DNA of 64,000 nucleotides from WHTK01 sp965197795 (GCA_965197795.1 OZ240228.1:2170001-2234000); one strand, 5' to 3'; counted from the first letter of the stretch, positions 46,345 through 55,065 are shown. The notes: generated by a model not told the origin, from the sequence alone. Numbers and translations are program-made.

Positions 46345-47259
46345 TTAGCTTGGCAACTCAATGGCGCCGAGTTGCAGCATCAGTACCCCCGTATCCGAGA
46401 GGCCCCAGTGTTCGATAGCCTTCCAACCCGCGATGCGAAGGAAGTCAGCGACGGGAGTCCTCACCTGTCTGCCGGTTGCCGGAATGCCCAGGAACTCACC
46501 TTGATGTATACCGCTCATCGTTGCACGAACGAAGACCTTATCTCCCTGGGCGATCATGTCATCCACGGTGATGGTGAAGTCGCCGAAGGCCTTTCTCATG
46601 AGCTGCAGTGCTTCAATCGCTCCTGCCTTCGTCGGCGGTTCAACCCCATCTTCATGCTCGATGAAGGTATCCGCGAAGAGTGAATCCAGGGTCTGGAAGT
46701 CTCCTGAGTTGATCGCCTCGTATATGCGAAGGACGATTGCCTTGTTCTCTTCAGAGCGGATTTCGTCTAACTCAGGGGCCAACCGGTATTGGCCGGAGAC
46801 ATTATCGAGCGCGCCTGGATACAACTCGATCGCCATGAAAGAATCGCGGTCATCCTCGCAATGCACGTCGAACTCACGGGCGGGTCGAAAGCCATGTCGC
46901 GGGTAGTAACTGGTGTGGCCGAACAGGAGTACGGCTCCGTGGCCCTCACTGCGAAGCTCCTCAAGACCGACCACGATCAGCTGGCCGCCGATTCCTCTCC
47001 GCTGATGGCTGGGAGTGACTGCTAGTGGGCCAAGGTGAACGGCCCTGAATATTTCTTCTTCAGACTCGATTGTCATGTGAGTGAAGAGTATGTGACCGAC
47101 CACCTCGCCTTCGTCCTCGGCAATCAGCGACAAGATTTCGCTGTTGCTCTTACGGAGGGCGTTGACGAGTCTTGCCTCGAAGTCCTGCTCAAAGGCTGCT
47201 TCTTCTACGCGGTACACAGCTTCGTAGTCGGAATCTCTTTCGGCTCGGATAGTGATCAA
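46345..47259 (-). CDS. GNAT acetyltransferase fused to a SnoaL-like domain, 304 aa
   Basis: Residues 1-165 form a GNAT N-acetyltransferase of the YhbS type: GHILFTHMTI, then LAVTPSHQRRGIGGQLI, the acetyl-CoA pyrophosphate loop, and FGHTSYYPRHGFRPA. Residues 172-304 form a SnoaL-like/ester-cyclase domain: IYEAINSGDFQTLDSLFADTF, VDDMIAQGDKVFVRATMSGIH and FLRIAGWKAIEHWGLSD. The frame is continuous across the join. TTG 47259 is the start, with GGGAGCGAGC upstream. Two separately known families in one chain is uncommon; the role is not predictable beyond acyl transfer plus a small-molecule pocket. Confidence 0.85.
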   Translation of the reverse strand: MITIRAERDSDYEAVYRVEEAAFEQDFEARLVNALRKSNSEILSLIAEDEGEVVGHILFTHMTIESEEEIFRAVHLGPLAVTPSHQRRGIGGQLIVVGLEELRSEGHGAVLLFGHTSYYPRHGFRPAREFDVHCEDDRDSFMAIELYPGALDNVSGQYRLAPELDEIRSEENKAIVLRIYEAINSGDFQTLDSLFADTFIEHEDGVEPPTKAGAIEALQLMRKAFGDFTITVDDMIAQGDKVFVRATMSGIHQGEFLGIPATGRQVRTPVADFLRIAGWKAIEHWGLSDTGVLMLQLGAIELPS

Positions 47260-47648
47260 TATGCTCGCTCCCAGTCGCAGTGCAGGCTCGCTACGCCTTG
47301 AGCAGCCCCGTCGCCTCAGCGCCAGCTAAAGCCCCCGATACTCGTGATTCTGTCGTCAGACAACTAGCCTGGCAAACGGAGAAGGGATGGCGCGCTTGGA
47401 GGCATTCGAACCCCCCGACACCTGGTTCCGAAGTTCCATTCTAGGTGTTTCCGGTTTGTCCACCAGTGTGCATAAAGGTGCGAGGGAGATTCGATTTGGG
47501 AGATGCAATTCCGCGAGCGTTCACGATTATACGTGACGATGCGCGGGCTTTGCTGTCACGGTTGGCCCAGGGGCCTCTACAAGCGGTGTTGCCCGTGAAC
47601 CTGGCGCCCGAATGCCGACCAAGGACTTACGGTCCCTCGGTCGAATCG
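47260..47648. other. Gap with repeat copies
   Basis: There is no gene on either strand that I can support. It holds a partial copy of the interspersed element (about 47290-47330) and copy 3 of the direct repeat. Confidence 0.5.
47346..47422 (+). repeat. CAAACGGAGAA direct repeat, copy 3 (tRNA-3'-end-like)
   Basis: The opening GATTCTGTCGTC matches copy 2, followed by GCAAACGGAGAAGGGATGGC and a core that reads leftward as GGGGGGTTCGAATGCC. On the leftward strand this looks like a tRNA T-arm followed by a GCGCGCCA acceptor end. No matching 5' acceptor strand is found about 75 bases away, so it is not a complete tRNA gene. Confidence 0.65.
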
Positions 47649-48662
47649 TTACAAATCTACCAACTCGCCTCGAGCCCGAGCTTCTTGCATGGCGAAAAAC
47701 AGGCGCTCCGGCGTTACGGGTACCTCCCTCATGCGCACTCCCACAGCGTCATATATCGCGTTGAGGATCGCTGGCGTGGTGGGAATGGTCGCTGGCTCGG
47801 CTACGCCTTTGGCGCCAAAGGGTCCCTTGGGATCAGGGACCTCGACGATTGCACAGATGATCTCTGGCACATCCAGTGCCGTGGGCACTAGGTAAAACGC
47901 CAGGGAGTTCGTTTTGGGAACGCCCTCGTCCAGGATGTGCTGCTCGTACAGGGCGAATCCAAGGCCCATCGCAGCGCCACCCTGGATCTGACCCTCCACG
48001 CCAGCGGGATTAATCGCTTTTCCCGCGTCGGTCGCCGAGACGATCTTGACCACCTGGACATGCCCGGTTTCGGTATCCACTTCAACTTCAGCTAGCTGGG
48101 TAGACCAGCCGTACGTGGCGTATGCGTCCCCCTGCGACGTCTCAGGGTCTACGTCCTGAGTGAAGTTGTCCTGCCAGCCCGAGCTGGATGTTCGCTTGCC
48201 CAAGCGGTGCATCTCAGCGGCCACCTGCGGGACCGAAGCCAGCGGCATCTCGGTGCGTATGTCGAAGACCTCCCCGTTGTGCATCTCCAGTTCTTCAATC
48301 TGGCAGCCCTGCATCTCCGCTGCCATCTCGAGAAGCTGATCCCGCATTTCGACTGCAGCCTCTTGGACCGCAACGCCTTGCACAAACGTCGCCCTGCTGC
48401 CGGAGGTAGGCCCAGAGTCAGGCGTTCCGGCAGTATCGGCCGCCACAACTCGAATCGAGTCCATCTGGATGCCGATGGTGTCTGCGGCGATTTGCGCTAC
48501 GACGGTTGTAATGCCCTGCCCCATGTCACACGCGCCGGAATAGACGGTGGCTGTGCCATCCTCTGCCATCTCGATGGATGCGGCGCCGATATCGGGCCGG
48601 CTGAATCCATAGCCAATGCCGTAGTACATGGACCCGATGCCAATGCCTCGTTTGAGCGTCAT
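47649..48662 (-). CDS. Molybdenum hydroxylase large subunit, C-terminal half, 337 aa
   Basis: This is the C-terminal part of the xanthine dehydrogenase/aldehyde oxidase molybdopterin domain: LKRGIGIGSMYYGIGYGF, YSGACDMGQGITTVVAQIAA, GPTSGSRATFVQGVAVQEAA and GAKGVAEPATIPTTPAILNA, whose Glu corresponds to the general base of the family. It begins with ATG overlapping the upstream gene's TGA (ATGA). Together the halves total about 775 residues, the normal length of one subunit. The overlap allows translational coupling; a one-base loss in a single gene is the alternative. Confidence 0.9.
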   Translation of the reverse strand: MTLKRGIGIGSMYYGIGYGFSRPDIGAASIEMAEDGTATVYSGACDMGQGITTVVAQIAADTIGIQMDSIRVVAADTAGTPDSGPTSGSRATFVQGVAVQEAAVEMRDQLLEMAAEMQGCQIEELEMHNGEVFDIRTEMPLASVPQVAAEMHRLGKRTSSSGWQDNFTQDVDPETSQGDAYATYGWSTQLAEVEVDTETGHVQVVKIVSATDAGKAINPAGVEGQIQGGAAMGLGFALYEQHILDEGVPKTNSLAFYLVPTALDVPEIICAIVEVPDPKGPFGAKGVAEPATIPTTPAILNAIYDAVGVRMREVPVTPERLFFAMQEARARGELVDL

Positions 48663-49972
48663 GATCGGTTAAACCTCAGATCATGGGAATCCATGTGATC
48701 CTTGATGCGTTGCACCGTGGCCTCAATGCCACAGCCCGCATTCATGACCTGACCTGTAGAGCTGGTCAATCCCGGTTTGAGACTGTTGATCAGCCGTATA
48801 TGTAAGGGCGACATTCCCAGGCGCTCAGCTAGCAGGTCCATCTGAGATTCGTGGGCCACCGCTCCCTGTTGAACGCCAAAGCCCCTCATGGCACCGGAGG
48901 TGAGGTTGTTGGTGTAGTACGTATACGTGTCGGCTCGGAAATTGGGGACGTAGTAGGGGCCAGCTGCATGGATCCCGGCCTTTTTTATGACGTACGCACC
49001 CAGTGAAAGGTAGGCCCCTGTATCGCCATAGATGTCAGCCTCCGCGAACGTGAGATGGCCGTCAGAACGAGCACCGGTGCGAAATCTCATCAGAAACGGG
49101 TGGCGTTTGGTATTGGCGATTAACGAATCCTCTCTGGTGTAAACCAGTCGTACCGGCCGCTGCGTCTTCAACGCCAACAAACCGACGTGGATCTCCGCTG
49201 TGATATCGTCCTTCCTGCCGAATCCTCCCCCGATAGGTGCCTGGCTAACCCTTACCTTGTTCATAGGAAGACTCAAGGCTGGGGCGATCTGGCGTCGATC
49301 ACGGAACGGGTATTGGGTCGGGACCGTAATGTTCAGGACACCTGAGGGATCAAGGTAAGCCAGACCCGCCTCCGGCTCCATAGCCATATGGTCCATGAGA
49401 TGCGTACGGTACTCGCCTTCCACGATGACATCCGATTCCCTAATCCCAACCTCGATGTCACCTTTCCGGACCTTAGTGTGCTGAAAGAGATTGCCGCCAT
49501 CGTGGATGGCCGGGGCTGAGGGGTCCATTGCATCTTCGATGCTTAGGATCGGGCGCAGCGGTTCCAGGTCAACCTTGATTGACGCGAGGGCAGCTTCTGC
49601 TTCCTGCTCCGTTTCCGCGGCCACCAAGGCGACAGGGTCGCCCGCAGTCCTCACCTTATCGTCCGCCAACACGCGCTGATCCTGAACGGCCAGCCCATAG
49701 CGGTTGACGCCAGGCACATCGGCCGCTGTCAGCACTGCTCGGACTCCGGGCATGTCCTTGGCTTTGGACGTGTCGATGCCCCGGATAATCGCGTGCGGCA
49801 CACCGGCCCAGAGAATTCGAGCGTGCAGCATGCCAGGCATTTGCATATCGCCAGCGTACTTGGTGGCACCCAAGGCTTTTTCCAAGGAGTCTATCTTGGG
49901 AACGCTACTGCCAATCCAGGGATGCGGACCGTCTGCAGCCGCAGGCGTGCCGGCTTGTGATCCTCGCGACAT
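48659..49972 (-). CDS. Molybdenum hydroxylase large subunit, N-terminal half, 437 aa
   Basis: This contains the a/b hammerhead domain (about residues 20-130: KYAGDMQMPGMLHARILW) and the first molybdopterin-binding part: QAPIGGGFGRKDDITAEIHV, RLVYTREDSLIANTKRHPF and GAMRGFGVQQGAVAHESQMD. The AYxCSFR loop of CO dehydrogenase is absent, so it is not CoxL of form I. ATG 49972 is used, with AAGGAG seven bases upstream, rather than an earlier ATG overlapping the iron-sulfur gene. It would hydroxylate an aldehyde or N-heteroaromatic ring with water as the oxygen donor. Confidence 0.9.
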   Translation of the reverse strand: MSRGSQAGTPAAADGPHPWIGSSVPKIDSLEKALGATKYAGDMQMPGMLHARILWAGVPHAIIRGIDTSKAKDMPGVRAVLTAADVPGVNRYGLAVQDQRVLADDKVRTAGDPVALVAAETEQEAEAALASIKVDLEPLRPILSIEDAMDPSAPAIHDGGNLFQHTKVRKGDIEVGIRESDVIVEGEYRTHLMDHMAMEPEAGLAYLDPSGVLNITVPTQYPFRDRRQIAPALSLPMNKVRVSQAPIGGGFGRKDDITAEIHVGLLALKTQRPVRLVYTREDSLIANTKRHPFLMRFRTGARSDGHLTFAEADIYGDTGAYLSLGAYVIKKAGIHAAGPYYVPNFRADTYTYYTNNLTSGAMRGFGVQQGAVAHESQMDLLAERLGMSPLHIRLINSLKPGLTSSTGQVMNAGCGIEATVQRIKDHMDSHDLRFNRS

Positions 49973-49982
49973 CCTGTTCTCC

Positions 49983-50471
49983 TTAAGAACCACGCATCTG
50001 CTCTGCTGCTGCCTGCACAGCCTCTACGATCTTGGTGTAACCGGTGCACCGGCAGATGTTGCCCGAAAGAGCGAAGCGGATATCAGCTTCGGTCGGCTCC
50101 AGGGTCTCCTGGAGCAGCGCGTACGCGCTCATAATGATGCCTGGAGTGCAGTAACCGCATTGAATGCCACCCTGGTTAATCATCGCGACCTGTATCGCAT
50201 GAGGTCCTGCGGAGGCGGATAGACCTTCGACTGTCAAAACCTCCCCTTGTGCGTCTGGTACAAGCAGGATGCACGACAGAACTGGCTTGCCGTCTACGAT
50301 AACCGTGCAAGACCCACACTCTGCTTCGTTGCAACCAATCTTGCTGCCGGTCAGCCCCCAGTGCTCTCGCAGCACTTCGAGAAGCGATTCATGCGGTTCG
50401 GCGAGGGCCTCGCGCCGCGTACTATTTACCATCAAGTTATACTGCTGCTTCACTACGCCCCCGTCCCTCAT
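49983..50471 (-). CDS. Molybdenum hydroxylase [2Fe-2S] subunit, 162 aa
   Basis: Both clusters are intact: a plant-type site GCNEAECGSCTV with a further Cys in PVLSCILLVP, and the helical-domain site GGIQCGYCTPG with NICRCTGYTKIV. This is the electron-transfer subunit (XdhC/CoxS type) linking the molybdenum site to FAD. ATG 50471 is taken as the start; a GTG at 50453 is also plausible and would give a more usual short N-terminus. It is the middle gene of the operon, 21 bases after the FAD subunit and 10 before the large subunit. Confidence 0.94.
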   Translation of the reverse strand: MRDGGVVKQQYNLMVNSTRREALAEPHESLLEVLREHWGLTGSKIGCNEAECGSCTVIVDGKPVLSCILLVPDAQGEVLTVEGLSASAGPHAIQVAMINQGGIQCGYCTPGIIMSAYALLQETLEPTEADIRFALSGNICRCTGYTKIVEAVQAAAEQMRGS

Positions 50472-50492
50472 GGTCTCTGGTATCGGGTTGGT

Positions 50493-51377
50493 CTAGGCAC
50501 CATCTTGGGACTTTGCCCGCTGAATTGCCCGAGCCAACGTTCGACGCACCAAGACCTTTATCAATTCGCGCCGATAGCTGGCAGAGCCGCGTATGTCATC
50601 GATTGGCTGGCACTCTTGCATCGCATATTCAGCCGCTCTTTCCAGCAAAACCGGAGTGGGCTCCTGACCTCTTAAGACATCCTCGGCTCTGTAGGCTCGT
50701 ATGGGTGTTGGCGCTACCGCACCCAGCGCGATCGCTACCTCATTAATCGGCCCCGAAGATGACCCCAGGGTTATCTGGGATGCCGCGGAGGCAATCGCAA
50801 TATCCATGGCGTTCCGAGGCGTGAACCGTTCAAAGGAGCTGCTGGTGAAAGTTGGCGGCTCGGGAACATCCAGGCTCAAGAGGAGACCGGTTGCCCCCAG
50901 AATGGAGCGCCCCGGTCCCTCAAAGAAGTCCTGGATCGGAACTGTCACGGTACTCGGACCACCGTTGGAGTATGATGCTGTAGCTCCAGCCACCATCAGA
51001 GCCGGAGCGCAATCAGCCGAAGGGGATGCGTTACACAGATTGCCACCGATAGTAGCGCTGTTACGCAGCTGCAAGGAACCAATGACCGCGATTGCTTCGG
51101 CTAATGAAGGTAGGCGGTCTCGCACCGCATCGGACGTTTCGATCGACCTGAGTGAGGTGGCGGCGCCGAAGTGGATTCCTCGACCTGGTTTGGCTGACCA
51201 TGTAGCAATATCAGGCAATCGCTTGACGTTGATCAATGCCTCGTAACTTTCGACATTGCGGCGTAGATGGATGATGAGGTCGGTGCCTCCTGCAAGGAGC
51301 TTGTATCGGCCGTGACCACGTTCAAGGACATCTAAGGTCTCCGGGACAGAAGACGGCTCATAGTAGTCAAATCGCAT
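50493..51377 (-). CDS. Molybdenum hydroxylase FAD-binding subunit, 294 aa
   Basis: This is a CoxM/XdhB-type subunit. KLLAGGTDLIIHLR and ATIGGNLCNASPSADCAPAL are the two FAD pyrophosphate-binding motifs; the C-terminal CO-dehydrogenase flavoprotein domain follows (about residues 185-285). The frame extends upstream without a natural sequence; ATG 51377 (MRFDYYEPSSVPETL) is the family-like start, with GGAG ten bases before. It is the first gene of the leftward operon and faces the CoA-transferase operon across 145 bases. Confidence 0.93.
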   Translation of the reverse strand: MRFDYYEPSSVPETLDVLERGHGRYKLLAGGTDLIIHLRRNVESYEALINVKRLPDIATWSAKPGRGIHFGAATSLRSIETSDAVRDRLPSLAEAIAVIGSLQLRNSATIGGNLCNASPSADCAPALMVAGATASYSNGGPSTVTVPIQDFFEGPGRSILGATGLLLSLDVPEPPTFTSSSFERFTPRNAMDIAIASAASQITLGSSSGPINEVAIALGAVAPTPIRAYRAEDVLRGQEPTPVLLERAAEYAMQECQPIDDIRGSASYRRELIKVLVRRTLARAIQRAKSQDGA

Positions 51378-51391
51378 CGTGAGGTTTCTCC

Positions 51392-51413
51392 GGTGACAAA
51401 TATAGGAGTCACC
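51392..51413. promoter_or_regulatory. Inverted repeat in divergent promoter region
   Basis: GGTGAC (51392-51397) and GTCACC (51408-51413) are inverted repeats with a 10-base AT-rich centre, starting 15 bases upstream of the FAD-subunit gene within the 145-base divergent region. The arrangement is that of a dimeric repressor operator. No regulator gene is adjacent. Confidence 0.4.
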
Positions 51414-51522
51414 CTGAGTAGTGTCCAATAGAGTGAAGTGCGGAGTTGCGCTGAGAATACGCTCGCATAAGATGCTACTCAGTTCTGTCGTGGATAACTG
51501 TAGGCAATCGTAGGGGTACAGC

Positions 51523-52479
51523 GTGGATGATGCCGATTTCATCGAGGCCCGTCGGCGGGTTGAGGCCAAGTCGGGCGTTGGCCGAGTAAAGCTAACCTCC
51601 CTTTCCGACGCGGTTCAGCTGGTCAAAGATGGTGACCACATTGCCATCGGTGGATGCCTATATTCCCGAACGCCACTAGCTCTACTGATGGAAGTCCTGC
51701 GGCAACAGCGCAAGAGGCTAACCATCTCGCGGAACCTCATGTGCTATGAGGGAGAGTGGTTTATCGAATTGGAGGCCACCGACACCATCGTTGCTAGCTG
51801 GTTCGGGATAGCGCTGCCGTGGGGTTTGTCTCAGGTAATGCGTAACGCGGTTGAGACTCAGCGAATCGTTTACGAAGAATGGAGTCATATGGCCCTCGGC
51901 TTGCGCTACCGCGCCGGCGCTATGGGGCTGCCTTTCCTACCCGCGCTTACCATGCTCGGTTCTGACCTAATGGAGGTTGGTAGCGCTAAAGCCATTACGT
52001 GCCCCTTCACCGGTGAAACGTTGGCTGCCGTTCCCGCCCTTTATCCCGACGTCGCGGTCCTTCATGTACACAGGGCTGATCGCTTCGGCAACTGTCAGAT
52101 CGACGGCTATGCACATATGGATGCTGATATCGCCCTGGCGTCAGCCAAGATCCTGGTGACCGCGGAGGAGATCGTCGATGACGACCTGATCCGCCGGCAG
52201 CCGGAGCGCACCGTGATCCCGGGATTCGTGGTGGACGCACTCGTCGAGGTGCCCTTCGGCGCCTTCCCGCACGAGTGTTACGGCCTTTACGAGGCTGACC
52301 TTGAGCACTTCGGGAGCTACGTTGAACAGAGCCGTGATCCAGCGAGAGGCGGCGTGCGAGGTTACCTGGACAAGTATCTGTTTGGTACCCGCAACCATCA
52401 GGAGTATCTAGACCTGTTCGGTGCTGATGCTCTGCAGAGGCAGACTCGTAACGCCCAACAACTCGTGGTGGGCTCATGA
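51523..52479 (+). CDS. CoA-transferase alpha subunit (GctA/IpdA-like), 318 aa
   Basis: This is a CoA-transferase family I alpha subunit: DGDHIAIGGCLYSRTPLALL is the glycine-rich opening, then AITCPFTGETLAAVPALYPDVAVLHVHRAD, a stretch typical of glutaconate-type and IpdA-type members, and AEEIVDDDLIRRQP. GTG 51523 has only a modest ribosome-binding site. Its stop overlaps the next gene by ATGA. The family either swaps CoA between acids or, in IpdAB, opens a ring of a CoA ester by hydrolysis. Beginning a rightward operon divergent from the molybdenum hydroxylase, it probably acts on the same compound. Confidence 0.9.
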   Translation: MDDADFIEARRRVEAKSGVGRVKLTSLSDAVQLVKDGDHIAIGGCLYSRTPLALLMEVLRQQRKRLTISRNLMCYEGEWFIELEATDTIVASWFGIALPWGLSQVMRNAVETQRIVYEEWSHMALGLRYRAGAMGLPFLPALTMLGSDLMEVGSAKAITCPFTGETLAAVPALYPDVAVLHVHRADRFGNCQIDGYAHMDADIALASAKILVTAEEIVDDDLIRRQPERTVIPGFVVDALVEVPFGAFPHECYGLYEADLEHFGSYVEQSRDPARGGVRGYLDKYLFGTRNHQEYLDLFGADALQRQTRNAQQLVVGS

Positions 52480-53234
52480 CCTATACGTCGACAGAGCTTC
52501 TGGCCGTGATGGCCACTCGCCAATTGGTCGGGGTTGAGACCGTATTCGCGGGGTTGGGGCTGCCGCTACTGGCTGCAGCCTTGGCTCAGAAGACTCACGC
52601 TCCAGAGTTACTCATTGCCGTCGAGGGGGGCTCAATCGGCGCTGAGCTGCTACCCGGAAAGCTGCCTATCTCCACAAATGAGATGCGAGTGGCTTATCGC
52701 GCCACAATGCTGCCGCGCATCACGGACCTCTTTTTGCTCGCGCAGCGGGGTTACCTGGACGTGGGGTTCGTAGGCGGGGCACAAGTAGATCGGTTTGGCA
52801 ACTTGAACTCCAGTGTAGTGGGCTCTTACGCCAAACCCACCGTGCGACTGCCGGGAAGCGGTGGAGCCAACGACATCATTTCGCTGTGCCGGCAAGTCAT
52901 CGTCGTTACCAAGCACGAGCGGCGCCGCTTCGTTAACCAAGTCGATTTCATCACGAGTCCAGGATTCTTGACAGGAACAGCCTCTCGCCGAGAGGCTGGC
53001 TTGGTATTCGGTGGAGTTAAGCGAGTCGTCACAGACCTCTGTATTCTCGGATTTGAGGAGTCGACCAAGGAGATGCGGCTGGAGGCCCTTCACCCTGGGG
53101 TCTCCGTGGAGGACGTAATCGAGAACACCGGGTTTGAACTGAATATCCCCGCTGATGTTTCCACTACTGAGCCCCCACGTGAGGAGGAGTTGGTCCTACT
53201 ACGCGACCTCGACCCGGACAGGCAGTACCTGTAG
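52476..53234 (+). CDS. CoA-transferase beta subunit (GctB/IpdB-like), 252 aa
   Basis: This is the partner of the alpha subunit: STELLAVMATRQLVGVETVFAG, the LIAVEGGSIGAELLPGK segment where GctB has its catalytic Glu, DVGFVGGAQVDRFGNLNSS and VDFITSPGFLTG. A Glu is present in the VEGG segment, but whether it aligns with the catalytic position cannot be settled by eye, so transferase versus IpdB-like hydrolase stays open. It is translationally coupled by the ATGA overlap and followed 19 bases later by the luciferase-like oxidoreductase. Confidence 0.9.
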   Translation: MTYTSTELLAVMATRQLVGVETVFAGLGLPLLAAALAQKTHAPELLIAVEGGSIGAELLPGKLPISTNEMRVAYRATMLPRITDLFLLAQRGYLDVGFVGGAQVDRFGNLNSSVVGSYAKPTVRLPGSGGANDIISLCRQVIVVTKHERRRFVNQVDFITSPGFLTGTASRREAGLVFGGVKRVVTDLCILGFEESTKEMRLEALHPGVSVEDVIENTGFELNIPADVSTTEPPREEELVLLRDLDPDRQYL

Positions 53235-53253
53235 TTCGAAGGGAAAGCAAGGT

Positions 53254-54198
53254 TTGAGCGTTCAGTTCGGTCTGGCTCTCAGAAATTTCGTCGGCCCAGG
53301 AGAGACGCCAAGTTTCGAGGGCCTGCTTGCTTACGCCAAGCGCGCTGAGGACCTGGGATTTGAGTCCGTCTGGGTTTGGGACCACATGCTCCTTGGCGTC
53401 GAGCCTGCCTTCCCTGTCCTTGATTCGCTTTCGGTTCTAACCGCGATTGCGGCCCGCACCGAACGAATAAAGTTGGGCACCAGCGTGCTGGTCTTACCAC
53501 TGCGCAATCCGGTTGTCACGGCCAAGGTCCTGACCACCCTCGATCGGATCTCCAACGGCCGGCTAATCCTCGGAACCGCGGCGGGGTGGTACAAGCGAGA
53601 GTTTGACGCGATCGGGGTGCCGTTCGAGCAGCGGGGGGCCATTTTCGAGAGAAACCTGGATCTGCTGTTGCGCCTCTGGACAGAGCATTCCGTCACCGCG
53701 GAGGTAGACAACCTCAACCTGCGCAACGCTACTCTCCTGCCCAAACCGGTACAGACGCCAAGGCCCCCAGTGCTCATCGGCGGCTACGTGGACAGGGTGT
53801 TGCGGCGGGTTGCTCGCTTGGGGGATGGCTGGCTCACCTATTTCTATACTCCTGAAGCCTTCAAGAAATCCTGGAACAAGATCCTCGCCTACGCACCAGA
53901 GTATGGTCGCGACCCAAGTCAGCTTACGGCTACCAACGAGTTGGCGATCTATGTTGGACCTTCCAGGCATGAGGCCGCCGAGCCCATGCGTCAGTGGCTC
54001 AACGCAGAATGGGACGTGTCCAGCGGCAGCGACTCCACCATGGAGCACGCGATTTGTGGCACGCCAGACGAATGCGCGGCCCAACTGCGACCGCATCTCG
54101 ATTCGGGAGTCGAACGCTTGGTCCTGATTCCTTACAGATACGAACCGGAGCAGGTCGAACTGATCGCCAGTCAGGTGCTTCCCAAGCTTGTCACCTAA
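53254..54198 (+). CDS. Luciferase-like F420/FMN oxidoreductase, 314 aa
   Basis: TTG 53254 (LSVQFGLALRNFVGPGETP) is preferred to the upstream ATG, which lies within the preceding gene; GAAGGG precedes it. The bacterial-luciferase TIM barrel is clear: GFESVWVWDHMLLG, TERIKLGTSVLVLPLRNPVVTAK, LDRISNGRLILGTAAGWYKRE and PPVLIGGYVDRVLRRVARLGDGW. It most resembles F420-dependent members that hydride-transfer to ketones, enoyl-CoAs or similar. Unlike the copy at 43.2 kb it is intact. Confidence 0.92.
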   Translation: MSVQFGLALRNFVGPGETPSFEGLLAYAKRAEDLGFESVWVWDHMLLGVEPAFPVLDSLSVLTAIAARTERIKLGTSVLVLPLRNPVVTAKVLTTLDRISNGRLILGTAAGWYKREFDAIGVPFEQRGAIFERNLDLLLRLWTEHSVTAEVDNLNLRNATLLPKPVQTPRPPVLIGGYVDRVLRRVARLGDGWLTYFYTPEAFKKSWNKILAYAPEYGRDPSQLTATNELAIYVGPSRHEAAEPMRQWLNAEWDVSSGSDSTMEHAICGTPDECAAQLRPHLDSGVERLVLIPYRYEPEQVELIASQVLPKLVT

Positions 54199-54247
54199 GA
54201 TAAGCAATCATGAATGAGGACTACATAGTCTGAATCGAGGCCAAATT

Positions 54248-54931
54248 ATGAATATGCGTGTCGGATTGTTGGTTCCATCCTCCAACACCGTGGTGGAACC
54301 GGACTTCTATCGCGGCTTCCCGAGCTCGGCCACCATTCATACCGCTCGCATGTTGCTGGAGACCACGACGGTCGAAGCCGAAGAGGCGATGCTGGACGAG
54401 CACACGATGCCTGCAGCCCAACTGCTGGTAACGGCTCGCCCGGACATAGTCGTTTACGCTTGCACCAGCGCGGGCGCTCTGCGTGGCAACGCGTACGATG
54501 CCGACCTCTGCCGCCGCATCACAGACGTCACAGGCGTACCTACTGTAAGTGTCATCAAGTCTGTTCAACGCATCCTGGGCGAAGCGCCAGGCAAGACGGT
54601 CGCCGTACTCACGCCCTACGTAGACGAGTTAAACCAGCGGATCAAGGCCAGCCTCGAGGACGACGGTTTTGAGGTGGCTTCAATGCACGGCATGGGCATT
54701 ACGACGAACTTTGACATCGCCCGGGTGGAACCGTCAGCAATCGTTGACTTTGCTCGTCAGTGCTTGGGTGAGCGACTCTCTGCAGACTCTCTACTCGTTT
54801 CCTGTACAAACTTTCACGCAGTCTCTGCACGCCTTGCGCTGCAGGAGATTTACGGGGTTCCGGTCGTCACCAGCAATCATGCGGCGATGGAGGTCGTCCA
54901 GCGGGAGCTTTCCATCAAGGCACCAGCCTAA
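54248..54931 (+). CDS. Maleate isomerase / Asp-Glu racemase superfamily protein, 227 aa
   Basis: The N-terminus RVGLLVPSSNTVVEPDFYR is characteristic of maleate cis-trans isomerase and arylmalonate decarboxylase relatives. The two catalytic cysteines are seen in VVYACTSAGAL (Cys72) and LLVSCTNFHAV (about Cys188). Maleate isomerase converts maleate to fumarate at the end of nicotinate and related N-heterocycle pathways. The ATG at 54248 or the one two codons later may be used. It follows the luciferase-like gene by 49 bases in the same operon. Confidence 0.88.
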   Translation: MNMRVGLLVPSSNTVVEPDFYRGFPSSATIHTARMLLETTTVEAEEAMLDEHTMPAAQLLVTARPDIVVYACTSAGALRGNAYDADLCRRITDVTGVPTVSVIKSVQRILGEAPGKTVAVLTPYVDELNQRIKASLEDDGFEVASMHGMGITTNFDIARVEPSAIVDFARQCLGERLSADSLLVSCTNFHAVSARLALQEIYGVPVVTSNHAAMEVVQRELSIKAPA

Positions 54932-55065
54932 GGACCTTCATAAGCTGAGCTTACATTTCCGATGTTGCTAACATGAGCGGCCAACAGCGGCTCCGGGCAA
55001 GCGTCAGCAGGTGGTCAAAGTCCAGGCAATCTGGCCTCAACCTAACTTGACAGAAGGAGTGACCC

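Noticed and set aside
47391..47465. Complete tRNA gene on the leftward strand
   Set aside because: T-arm and acceptor-like 3' end are visible, but the T-stem has a mismatch and no matching 5' acceptor strand, D-arm or anticodon arm follows.
47649..51377. CO dehydrogenase (CoxMSL)
   Set aside because: The large subunit lacks the AYxCSFR active-site loop of form I CO dehydrogenase; kept as a general molybdenum hydroxylase.
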